DNA of 10,920 nucleotides from Desulfobacteraceae bacterium (lineage in GTDB: Bacteria > Desulfobacterota > Desulfobacteria > Desulfobacterales > Desulfobacteraceae), in NCBI GenBank assembly GCA_015486915.1, contig WFQS01000342.1, forward strand, positions 1-10,920, written 5' to 3'. Numbering within the stretch: position 1 is the first letter of the stretch; each line of letters starts with the position of its first letter. Below, one piece after another: positions 1-6,283 of this stretch. The position numbers were made by a program, and so were the translations under genes. Below the pieces are notes generated by a model. That model searched no databases. It was not told the DNA's origin and saw only the letters and a program-made list of their open reading frames with translations.

Positions 1-78
1 CATCAAATCTTCATCAGTAATTTTTCTATTTCTGATAACCATAGGTTCCATAAATGATTGTATATCAGATAAAGACAT
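1..78 (-). CDS. 5' end of an unidentified reverse-strand gene, cut by the window edge
   Basis: The reverse strand reads 26 uninterrupted codons from an ATG at 78-76 to the window edge. The protein begins MSLSDIQSF and continues with a charged stretch ending RKITDEDLM. The ITDED-type segment recalls the N-terminus of Uma2-family (DUF820) putative endonucleases, which often begin with a short 'mt-dee-l' stretch, but 26 residues cannot settle this. There is no clear Shine-Dalgarno sequence before the ATG; a 12-bp palindrome lies 11 bp upstream. The first nine codons, minus the last base, are repeated exactly at 10434-10462, where they belong to a fragment. Because this copy stays open to the edge with protein-like composition, I take it as the intact copy. 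Identity is uncertain. Confidence 0.5.
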   Translation of the reverse strand, partial: MSLSDIQSFMEPMVIRNRKITDEDLM

Positions 79-81
79 GAG
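53..81. repeat. 29-bp direct repeat, left copy
   Basis: These 29 bases recur identically and in the same orientation at 10434-10462. On the reverse strand the repeat covers three bases before the ATG and 26 bases of coding sequence (MSLSDIQS plus two bases). Neighbouring bases differ on both sides, so the identity ends sharply. It could be a recombination or integration scar, or a duplicated gene start. Confidence 0.9.
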
Positions 82-88
82 TAATCAA

Positions 89-100
89 CAAGTTAACTTG
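89..100. promoter_or_regulatory. 12-bp perfect palindrome upstream of the left-edge gene
   Basis: CAAGTTAACTTG is its own reverse complement and sits 11 bp upstream of the reverse-strand ATG at 78. Its position would suit an operator for that gene. A 12-bp palindrome can arise by chance, so this is only a candidate. Confidence 0.25.
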
Positions 101-400
101 GTTCGACCCCAACTTGCCCCTTTTGTGGTGTACTCCCTTGAATCAACTGTTCTTACAGGTTCTTTATCAGTGAGGATACAAAAAATATGATTTCCATAAT
201 TTAGGGTCTATGAGCAGTTTTCGGAACTTTAGTCTGATAAACTTTGCCGAAATCAGCCGATGGTGTCTCATATTAACCACTTTCCTGGGGATTATGAAAT
301 CAGGAGTGCTGAATTACCCCGTTAGAAATCATCGTAAATAATTGAGAGTCATTGTTTCACGCGGTTTTACGGGGAAATTTGTAAAGCGGCACGTTGCAAA

Positions 401-417
401 CTGGCACGGATGTTGCT
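401..417 (+). promoter_or_regulatory. Sigma-54 (RpoN) promoter
   Basis: CTGGCACGGATGTTGCT matches the sigma-54 consensus YTGGCACGRNNNTTGCW at every defined position. The GG of the -24 element and the GC of the -12 element (415-416) have the required spacing. Transcription should start about 12 bases after the -12 GC, near 427-428, only a few bases before the ATG at 432. Sigma-54 promoters need an AAA+ enhancer-binding activator, so the gene downstream is probably switched on by a specific signal through such a regulator. A partial duplicate of the motif (GGCACGTTGC) lies just upstream at about 388-397 but lacks the correct spacing. Confidence 0.85.
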
Positions 418-431
418 TTTAAGTCTTTATT

Positions 432-1379
432 ATGAAACGAATTCTGTACAATATATTTTTTATATTTTTAATTCTGACAATGTCAGCCTTTGTATCTGTA
501 CTGCCGGCCTTTTCTGCGGCAGCGGCAGATAGCTGCAGAACTGCGCAGGAAGCATCGGCAGACAGCAGCGCCCATGAAGCATCGGTTCAGCTCTGGAGGA
601 TGATCAATGATGCACGTATCCATCCTGTTGAAACCATGGAATCTTTTGGTATTGATGAGGCTGCGGCAAAGGATGCGCTTGGTAAAGATGCCGGAGAGGT
701 GGCACGAGGCCTTGCTCCGATTGCATGGAATGATACTCTTGCAGGAACCGCCTGCAACCACAATGATGATATGATCGATAATTTATATTATAGTTCCACA
801 GGGCCTGACGGCACTACGGTTTCTGATCGTATTTTTTCTGCCGGCTATAATGCGGACAAAACAGGTGAACTTCTGGGTATTGTGGCGTTTTCAGGCTATA
901 TGACACCGCTTGAAGCAGCAGAAATCATTTTTAAAAACTGGGTGAAAACCGAACTTGACCCGGGGATTGCCGAAGAGAAAAAAATATTCAATCCTGAATT
1001 CAGTGAGATGGGTATAAGCATAAAAGCCGCTGTTGTGGATCTCGGGGAGGATCATCCCTCCAATATATATTTGGCAGTTGCCGACTTTGCAACACCTTTT
1101 GAGCACTATAGCTTTCTTTTCGGTAATGTGTACCAGGATGCAAATAATGACGGGCTGATGGAACCGGGTGAAGGTGTTTCCGGGGTGATGGTCATTGTGG
1201 AAAGCTATCTTACCGGTTCAAAGCAGTGGCTTGCTCCTGATGCTACGGGCATTTACCGCGCCATGCTTCCCAACGGTTTTTTTACGGTGGATGTAATTGA
1301 CGCGGCAGGCAATATCCTGACAAAGCAGGCAGGGTTCGGGGACGGGCGGAATATCCTGATGGATTTAAATGTTAAATGA
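432..1379 (+). CDS. Secreted CAP (SCP/PR1-like) domain protein with C-terminal SdrD-B-like domain
   Basis: The 315-residue product begins with a signal peptide (MKR, hydrophobic core to about residue 27, cleavage near the AAAA run at 29-32), so it is exported. Residues about 53-222 resemble the CAP/SCP/PR1 domain (Pfam CAP): a helical start, then H110 in an HNDDM motif, the TGPDG turn at 123-127, DRIFSAGY at 132-139, E146, and FNPEFSEMGI at 186-195. In typical bacterial CAP proteins a second histidine follows the 'YFS' motif; here that position is S122, so the usual His/His/Glu pocket is incomplete. Residues about 229-311 resemble an SdrD-B/Cna-B-like beta-sandwich with a DANNDGLMEPGE Ca-binding-like loop at 236-247. 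No sorting motif is visible. The start is set by the signal peptide; no Shine-Dalgarno precedes it and the sigma-54 promoter leaves almost no leader. Function is unknown, plausibly surface or extracellular-matrix binding. Confidence 0.85.
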   Translation: MKRILYNIFFIFLILTMSAFVSVLPAFSAAAADSCRTAQEASADSSAHEASVQLWRMINDARIHPVETMESFGIDEAAAKDALGKDAGEVARGLAPIAWNDTLAGTACNHNDDMIDNLYYSSTGPDGTTVSDRIFSAGYNADKTGELLGIVAFSGYMTPLEAAEIIFKNWVKTELDPGIAEEKKIFNPEFSEMGISIKAAVVDLGEDHPSNIYLAVADFATPFEHYSFLFGNVYQDANNDGLMEPGEGVSGVMVIVESYLTGSKQWLAPDATGIYRAMLPNGFFTVDVIDAAGNILTKQAGFGDGRNILMDLNVK

Positions 1380-1766
1380 TTATGCTTTGTTCCTAAAAAA
1401 CGAGATAAAAATTCACGGGCGGTAACGGGTTGGCTTGAAAATTATATTGGAGCAGCTTCAATCTGGGCAAAGGTTGAACTTTCAAATTTTAGTTTTATTC
1501 GAATACAATTCCGTGGGGTTGGCTTTGTGCAAAGCTCTCAAATATATGATGTCTTGTTAATGAGGTAAGGCAGAATCCTTATACAGCCTATTTTTGCACT
1601 TGGAATTGATAGTGACGTATTTACGGGAACAGATATCTCAATGCAATCTGGAAAGCTTGCAATTGACAACGGTATCTCAAAAAGAGTATATGTAGTTGTA
1701 ATGGGTTTTGGAAGGCCTATTGAAAAAATTTCAAAATCTGACTTTTTAAAGGTTCATCACAATTAG
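1380..1766 (+). pseudogene. Possible decayed reading frame downstream of the CAP gene
   Basis: Directly after the TGA at 1377-1379 the same frame stays open for 62 codons to a TAA (1566-1568), then for 65 more to a TAG (1764-1766). The second part reads like ordinary protein, with segments such as GIDSDVFTGTDISMQSGKL and RVYVVVMGFGRP. No convincing start codon with a ribosome binding site opens either part. I do not recognise a family. Either this is a degraded gene (or a C-terminal part lost from the CAP gene by stop mutations), or chance openness in AT-rich DNA. The remaining bases to 1834 hold no feature I can support beyond a TTGAAA/TTTCAA inverted pair at 1720-1734, which lies within the frame. 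Confidence 0.25.
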
Positions 1767-1834
1767 AGTTTTTAGAATAGTAATTAACCCGGCAATGGGG
1801 TTAACAATAAATAAAAGAGAGATATGTCGGGGAA

Positions 1835-2824
1835 ATGAGAAATAATAAAAAAATGGAGCTGTCCATTGTAGTTCCCATGTATAATGAGGCGGAGAATATT
1901 GAAAATACAGTTTTACGCATTAAAAATGCCATGGAGGAGTTTACTGCACCTTGGGAATTAATATTTGTAAATGACGGAAGTACTGACAACAGCCTTGAAA
2001 TTGCAAGAAAATATGAACTGAAAATCGATAATCTGCGTGTCATCTCCTATCCGAAAAATTATGGTCGTGGAAGAGCCATCAGAACAGGTTTTGAAAAGGC
2101 AAAGGGTAAATATATTGTTACCATTGATTTTGATTTGAGCTATTCTCCGGATCATATTCTCAAGATTTATGCAGAACTTACAGATCCAATGCAGATGAAT
2201 GATGTCATTCTGGGCAGCGCATATATGAAAGGTGGCCAGGCTGTTGGAGTCAGCTCTTTTCGTTTGTTTATCAGCCGGTTTGGAAATAAAATACTGGAAT
2301 TTGCTTTTCCCCGGAAATTTAAGACAACGACATGTATTTTGCGTGGATACAGACGAAATGTGGTTGAAGCGCTGGACCTGCAGTCTGATCAAAAAGAGAT
2401 CCATCTTGAGATACTTTCCAAAGTCTGTGCATTGGGTTATAATGTAAAGGAAATACCTGCTACATTGACCAGCAGGACAAAGGGAAAATCAAAGTTCAGA
2501 TTTAAAAGAACGGCCTTTACTCATATCCTGTTCTCCCTTTTTGAGAAGCCCATTATTGTATTTGGACTTTTTGGTTTTTTCTTGACTTTTAGCGGGTTTC
2601 TGATCGGATTACATATTGTCTGGCTTAGATATGCCGGTACTCTTCATACTGACAGGCCATTAATTCCTCTTATGATTCTGCTGCTGATAACGGGCAGCCA
2701 GTTTTTCAGTTTTGCATTTATTGCCTCGCAGAACAATTATTTGAGAAATGAATTGTACAGATTGCAGAGAAAAATCAGCAATCTGAAGAATAGTATTGAA
2801 AATGGTCAAAATTATACTGAATAA
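1835..2824 (+). CDS. GT2 family polyprenyl-phosphate-type glycosyltransferase with two-helix membrane tail
   Basis: The 329-residue protein is a GT-A glycosyltransferase of family 2, of the dolichol/undecaprenyl-phosphate sugar synthase type (DPM1/ArnC-like). Residues 9-17 (LSIVVPMYN) and 43-51 (IFVNDGSTD) form the nucleotide-binding core, and D98-F-D100 followed by LSY is the metal-binding DxD. Two predicted membrane helices lie at about 239-262 and 276-298. They are followed by a charged, heptad-like tail (299-322) that may form a short coiled coil. Such enzymes move a sugar from a nucleotide donor to a polyprenyl phosphate at the inner membrane face. The ATG at 1835 is used here; an internal ATG at 1853 (MELSIVV) is a fair alternative. 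A four-codon frame (1824-1838) ends by overlapping the start as ATGA, which may couple translation. It opens the glycan gene run; its sugar substrate cannot be read from sequence. Confidence 0.88.
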   Translation: MRNNKKMELSIVVPMYNEAENIENTVLRIKNAMEEFTAPWELIFVNDGSTDNSLEIARKYELKIDNLRVISYPKNYGRGRAIRTGFEKAKGKYIVTIDFDLSYSPDHILKIYAELTDPMQMNDVILGSAYMKGGQAVGVSSFRLFISRFGNKILEFAFPRKFKTTTCILRGYRRNVVEALDLQSDQKEIHLEILSKVCALGYNVKEIPATLTSRTKGKSKFRFKRTAFTHILFSLFEKPIIVFGLFGFFLTFSGFLIGLHIVWLRYAGTLHTDRPLIPLMILLLITGSQFFSFAFIASQNNYLRNELYRLQRKISNLKNSIENGQNYTE

Positions 2825-2883
2825 TAAAGAATCCTGAATAATCGTGTTGAATTTGCGGCTAATTCAAACCGGATGTGGAAATA

Positions 2884-4065
2884 ATGTCCTGTAAGATAAT
2901 ATGTCTTGTAACTCATCTTTATCCCGTTGATGATAATGATTATAAGGGTGGCTTTGTACGGGATCTTGCTGTCTCTCTTTCCAGTAAAGGGTATATTATT
3001 CATGTTGTAACCCCCATGCGGCCCAATGCATTGGCAAAAGAAAATTACAATGGTGTATTCATCCATCGTTTTTCTTATTGGGGTGCGCATAAAGGTGTCC
3101 AGTTAGGCCAGTTAAAAGGGACCCCATTGCTTCTTCTCGGTACGCTTGTATTGTCCGGGCTTATGGAGTGTGTCAGGGTTGTGACAAAATATAAAGTTGA
3201 TATAATTCATGCCTACTGGGTTGTTCCCGGCGGTTTGATTGCCATGACAGCAGGCATGCTCACCGGCAGGCCAGTCGTTGCAACTGCCGCAGGTTCTGAT
3301 CTTAATATTGCCTCCAGAAATAAAATTTATAAAATTTTGATCCGTTTAACATTAAAAGGTATTGATAAACTTATTGCCGTAAGTTATTCAATGAAACAAA
3401 TAGCTTTGTCCATGGGTTTACGTGAGAATAAAGCTGTTGTTTTTCCAGGCCCTTCAGGTATCGATATTGATTTGTATGCAAGCCGGGGTGCAGCAGGTTT
3501 TCCTGAAATGAAAGACAGGGGAAGAAAATTATTATATGCGGGCAACCTTACACACCCAAAGAGGGTTGATACAATACTTAAGGCAGTGAAAATTGTTGCA
3601 GAGACGGTTGACGATGTTTCTTTGACTATTATAGGAGATGGTGATCAACGACCGGAACTTGAAACGCTTGCTGAAAATCTTGGCATAAAAGATAAAGTTG
3701 TTTTTAAGGGTGCTGTACCGCACAGGGATGTTTCAAAGTATATGCATCATGCTGATATTTTTGTCCATTGCAGTGAGAACGAAGGTTTACCAGTTGCGAT
3801 TATGGAGGCAATGGCGTCGGGACTCCCGGTGATTGGCAGTCAGGTCGGGGGTATTCCGGAATTAATTTCAGATAATACAACAGGATATCTTGTTCATTAT
3901 AATGATTATAAACAATATGCTTACAACATCATCAGGCTTTTGCGAAATGGCGGGTTAAGAAAACAAATGGGCAGAAAAGGATTGGAAATTGCCCTTGCAG
4001 CGTTCAGTAAAACAACTATAATAAAAAAAAATATAGAAGCGTATGAAACTATGATTAATGAATAA
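2884..4065 (+). CDS. GT4 family glycosyltransferase (GT-B fold)
   Basis: The product of 393 residues has the two Rossmann-like halves of a GT-B enzyme. The N-terminal acceptor-binding half starts ICLVTHLYP with a KGGFVRDLA loop at 21-29. The C-terminal half carries the nucleotide-sugar site: LLYAGNLTHPKRVD (216-229) with the conserved lysine, and the E-x7-E motif E300...E308 in ENEGLPVAIMEAMASGLPVIGS. These are standard GT4 (Glycos_transf_1) retaining-transferase features. It probably adds a sugar to a lipid-linked intermediate on the cytoplasmic face. A GTG at 2875 would add three residues; I prefer the ATG at 2884 because a GGA lies five bases upstream and the N-terminus then matches the family's usual length. 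A tiny frame (2873-2884) stops by overlapping this ATG. The donor and acceptor are unknown. Confidence 0.9.
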   Translation: MSCKIICLVTHLYPVDDNDYKGGFVRDLAVSLSSKGYIIHVVTPMRPNALAKENYNGVFIHRFSYWGAHKGVQLGQLKGTPLLLLGTLVLSGLMECVRVVTKYKVDIIHAYWVVPGGLIAMTAGMLTGRPVVATAAGSDLNIASRNKIYKILIRLTLKGIDKLIAVSYSMKQIALSMGLRENKAVVFPGPSGIDIDLYASRGAAGFPEMKDRGRKLLYAGNLTHPKRVDTILKAVKIVAETVDDVSLTIIGDGDQRPELETLAENLGIKDKVVFKGAVPHRDVSKYMHHADIFVHCSENEGLPVAIMEAMASGLPVIGSQVGGIPELISDNTTGYLVHYNDYKQYAYNIIRLLRNGGLRKQMGRKGLEIALAAFSKTTIIKKNIEAYETMINE

Positions 4066-4183
4066 ACCATTTTTTATTGTAAGACAAATCCTTAGGTTAG
4101 ATCAGATCGGCCCCATGGCCAGTTTATCCATGTGAGGAATTTGAGTTAATAAAAAATATTTAAATGAAAGGCTCTTTAAAAGT

Positions 4184-5119
4184 ATGAAAAGATTTGCTTT
4201 AATAGGTGCTGCTGGGTATGTTGCCCCCCGGCATATGAAAGCCATAAAAGAAATCGACGGAGAACTTGTTGCTGCTTTGGATCCAAATGACAGCGTTGGT
4301 ATTATTGACAGTTATTTTCCCCGAGCTGATTTCTTCACTGAGTTTGAACGTTTTGACAGACATATTGATAAGATTCGCAGAAAAGATAAGAAAATTGATT
4401 TTGTCAGTATCTGCTCTCCCAATTATCTTCATGATGCCCATATAAGGTTTGCCTTAAGAAATAAAGCACATGCAATCAGTGAAAAACCCCTTGTGCTTAA
4501 CCCGTGGAATATAGATGCTCTTGAGGAAATTGAGTCTGAAACAGGTTGCCGTGTTTATAATATCCTGCAATTACGTTTGCATCCTGCCCTCATAAAACTT
4601 AAGGAAAAAATAGATAATGCACCAGCTGACAAAAAATATGATATTGATTTGACCTATATCACTTCAAGGGGACGCTGGTATTTTATTTCATGGAAAGGTG
4701 ATATAACTAAATCAGGCGGGATTGCGACAAATATAGGGATTCATTTTTTTGATATGCTTATATGGATTTTCGGAAAGGTTCAGGATAATATCGTTCATCT
4801 GCTTGAACCTGACAAAGCAGCAGGGTATCTTGAGCTTGAAAAAGCAAGGGTAAGATGGTTTCTAAGTGTGGATAAGACAACTTTGCCCAAAGATGTTGCA
4901 GCTTCAGGTCAGCGGACATTTCGTTCAATCACAGTTAATGGTGAAGAAATTGAGTTCAGCGGCGGGTTCACGGATCTGCATACTTTAAGTTATCAAAATA
5001 TTATTCAAGGAAACGGGTTTGGTCTGTCACAGACAAGGCCAAGTCTTGAAACAGTTCATAAAATCAGAAATGCAGAAATAGATTTTAAAAAAGGCGAGAA
5101 GCATCCTTTTATTATCTAA
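4184..5119 (+). CDS. wbpB: UDP-N-acetylglucosaminuronate 3-dehydrogenase, WbpB/WlbA type (Gfo/Idh/MocA family)
   Basis: This 311-residue enzyme oxidises C3 of UDP-GlcNAcA using NAD, giving the 3-keto sugar that the partner aminotransferase uses. The N-terminal Rossmann motif is FALIGAAGYVAPRHMKAI (4-21). ICSPNYLH (76-83) and SEKPL (99-103, K101) are the Gfo/Idh catalytic region, and NIGIHFFDML (183-192, H187) supplies the catalytic histidine. Stretches such as GAAGYVAPRHM, SICSPNYLH, LTYITSRGRWY, ARVRWFLSVD and SITVNGEE are characteristic of the WbpB (Pseudomonas) / WlbA (Bordetella) subgroup, as I recall their sequences. Length is normal. The start lacks a strong ribosome binding site; a seven-codon frame at 4164-4187 ends overlapping the ATG. 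The downstream neighbours supply the next pathway steps, which supports the assignment strongly. Confidence 0.93.
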   Translation: MKRFALIGAAGYVAPRHMKAIKEIDGELVAALDPNDSVGIIDSYFPRADFFTEFERFDRHIDKIRRKDKKIDFVSICSPNYLHDAHIRFALRNKAHAISEKPLVLNPWNIDALEEIESETGCRVYNILQLRLHPALIKLKEKIDNAPADKKYDIDLTYITSRGRWYFISWKGDITKSGGIATNIGIHFFDMLIWIFGKVQDNIVHLLEPDKAAGYLELEKARVRWFLSVDKTTLPKDVAASGQRTFRSITVNGEEIEFSGGFTDLHTLSYQNIIQGNGFGLSQTRPSLETVHKIRNAEIDFKKGEKHPFII

Positions 5120-5140
5120 CTCTGAACATGCAGGGACAAT

Positions 5141-6253
5141 ATGAAAATTATTACAATTATCGGTGCAAGACCCCAGTTTATAAAGGCAGCTCCGGTATCA
5201 AGGGTAATAAAGCAATACAATGAGACCTCTTTAGATGAGGATTGCATTAATGAAATTATTATTCATACAGGTCAGCATTTTGATAAAAATATGTCTGATG
5301 TTTTTTTTGAGCAGCTGGAGATTCCTGTACCAGAATATAATTTAGGGGTAAAGGCTGTTTCTCATGGTGCAATGACCGGGAGAATGCTGGAAAAGACCGA
5401 GGCTGTGTTAATGGCCGAAAAACCTGATATGGTTATGGTGTATGGTGATACAAATTCCACGCTTGCAGGAGCCCTTGCAGCATCAAAACTTAAGATCCCC
5501 GTTGCTCATATTGAGGCGGGACTTCGTTCATTTAACAGAGAAATGCCTGAAGAAATCAACCGGATTCTTACTGATCATATCTCCGATTTTCTTTTCTGCC
5601 CTACTTTGCAGGCGGTAAAGCACCTTATGAGCGAGGGGATTACAAAGGGTGTTTTTCATGTTGGGGACGTCATGTATGATGCAGCTCTTCAGGCAGCGCA
5701 ACTGGCTGATAAGTCCGGTGGTACCATGATGAAATTCGGACTTGAACCAAAGCATTATTTTCTTGTGACTGTCCACAGGGCTGAAAATACCGATGACAAA
5801 GAAAGGCTTGGTTCAATTCTTTTAGCGCTTGCTGAACTGAATAAAACCCAGAAAGTGGTTTTACCTTTGCACCCCAGAACGGCAGACAGGATTTCAGGTT
5901 TTGGCCTGAATGATATTGCCGGAAAATTGAATTTGATTGACCCTGTTTCGTTTTTGGATATGGTATGCCTTGAAAAAAATGCATCTATTATATTAACAGA
6001 TTCCGGTGGAATACAAAAAGAAGCATACTTCCATTCCGTGCCATGCATAACCCTCCGTGATGAGACCGAGTGGACAGAAACTATTGATGCCGGCTGGAAT
6101 ATCCTTGCCGGAGCTGAGACCAACCGGATATTAGCTGCAGCAGCACAGGAAAAACCCGCTGCCGGTTCTTATATCTCCGAATACGGAGATGGCCGCTCAG
6201 CTGAAAAGATATTGAATTGCATTCTGAACAACTTATTTCATCTCCGATCCTAA
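5141..6253 (+). CDS. wbpI: UDP-2,3-diacetamido-2,3-dideoxyglucuronate 2-epimerase (WbpI type, WecB fold)
   Basis: The 370-residue protein belongs to the non-hydrolysing UDP-GlcNAc 2-epimerase family. Key motifs are all present: IGARPQFIKAAP (7-18), YGDTNST (101-107, D103), HIEAGLRS (123-130, E125), PEEINR (136-141), TVHRAEN (210-216, H212) and TDSGGIQKEA (286-295). The GARPQFIK start is typical of the WbpI/WlbD subgroup, whereas WecB has GTRPEAIK. The expected reaction is UDP-GlcNAc(3NAc)A to UDP-ManNAc(3NAc)A, the last step of the pathway encoded by its neighbours. It lies 21 bp after the dehydrogenase gene, with AGGGA at 5132-5136 as ribosome binding site, so the two are probably cotranscribed. 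If the subgroup call were wrong it would be a UDP-GlcNAc 2-epimerase making ManNAc, but the context favours WbpI. Confidence 0.9.
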   Translation: MKIITIIGARPQFIKAAPVSRVIKQYNETSLDEDCINEIIIHTGQHFDKNMSDVFFEQLEIPVPEYNLGVKAVSHGAMTGRMLEKTEAVLMAEKPDMVMVYGDTNSTLAGALAASKLKIPVAHIEAGLRSFNREMPEEINRILTDHISDFLFCPTLQAVKHLMSEGITKGVFHVGDVMYDAALQAAQLADKSGGTMMKFGLEPKHYFLVTVHRAENTDDKERLGSILLALAELNKTQKVVLPLHPRTADRISGFGLNDIAGKLNLIDPVSFLDMVCLEKNASIILTDSGGIQKEAYFHSVPCITLRDETEWTETIDAGWNILAGAETNRILAAAAQEKPAAGSYISEYGDGRSAEKILNCILNNLFHLRS

Positions 6254-6283
6254 TTATTAATTCACATAACAAGTGGAATTTCC

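Larger units (their letters stand above)
82..431. other. Gene-free stretch before the CAP-domain gene
   Basis: This 350-bp stretch holds the palindrome at 89-100 and the sigma-54 promoter at 401-417. The only plus-strand frame with an ATG worth noting is 210-341 (43 codons), which has AGGG three bases before its start but no recognisable domain. I see no RNA gene, terminator or mobile-element end here. The area between about 340 and 400 is where enhancer sites for a sigma-54 activator would be expected, and it contains a loose inverted pair (TTTTAC near 366 and GTAAAG near 381). Confidence 0.5.

Noticed and set aside
210..341. 43-codon plus-strand frame in the left gap, and an overlapping frame reading NHFPGDYEI
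   Set aside because: The first has a poorly spaced ribosome site and no family. The second resembles a short motif of tubulin-tyrosine-ligase-like proteins over about ten residues only, which is easily chance.
1958..2404. 148-codon open frame on the minus strand
   Set aside because: It lies fully opposite the GT2 gene, whose motifs are unmistakable; its product is low-quality, with no domain and no start signal.
2875..2883. GTG start for the GT4 gene
   Set aside because: It adds only three residues; the ATG at 2884 has a better placed GGA and gives the usual family N-terminus.
5755..6123. 122-codon open frame on the minus strand
   Set aside because: It is antisense to the epimerase gene across its conserved motifs and has no recognisable content.
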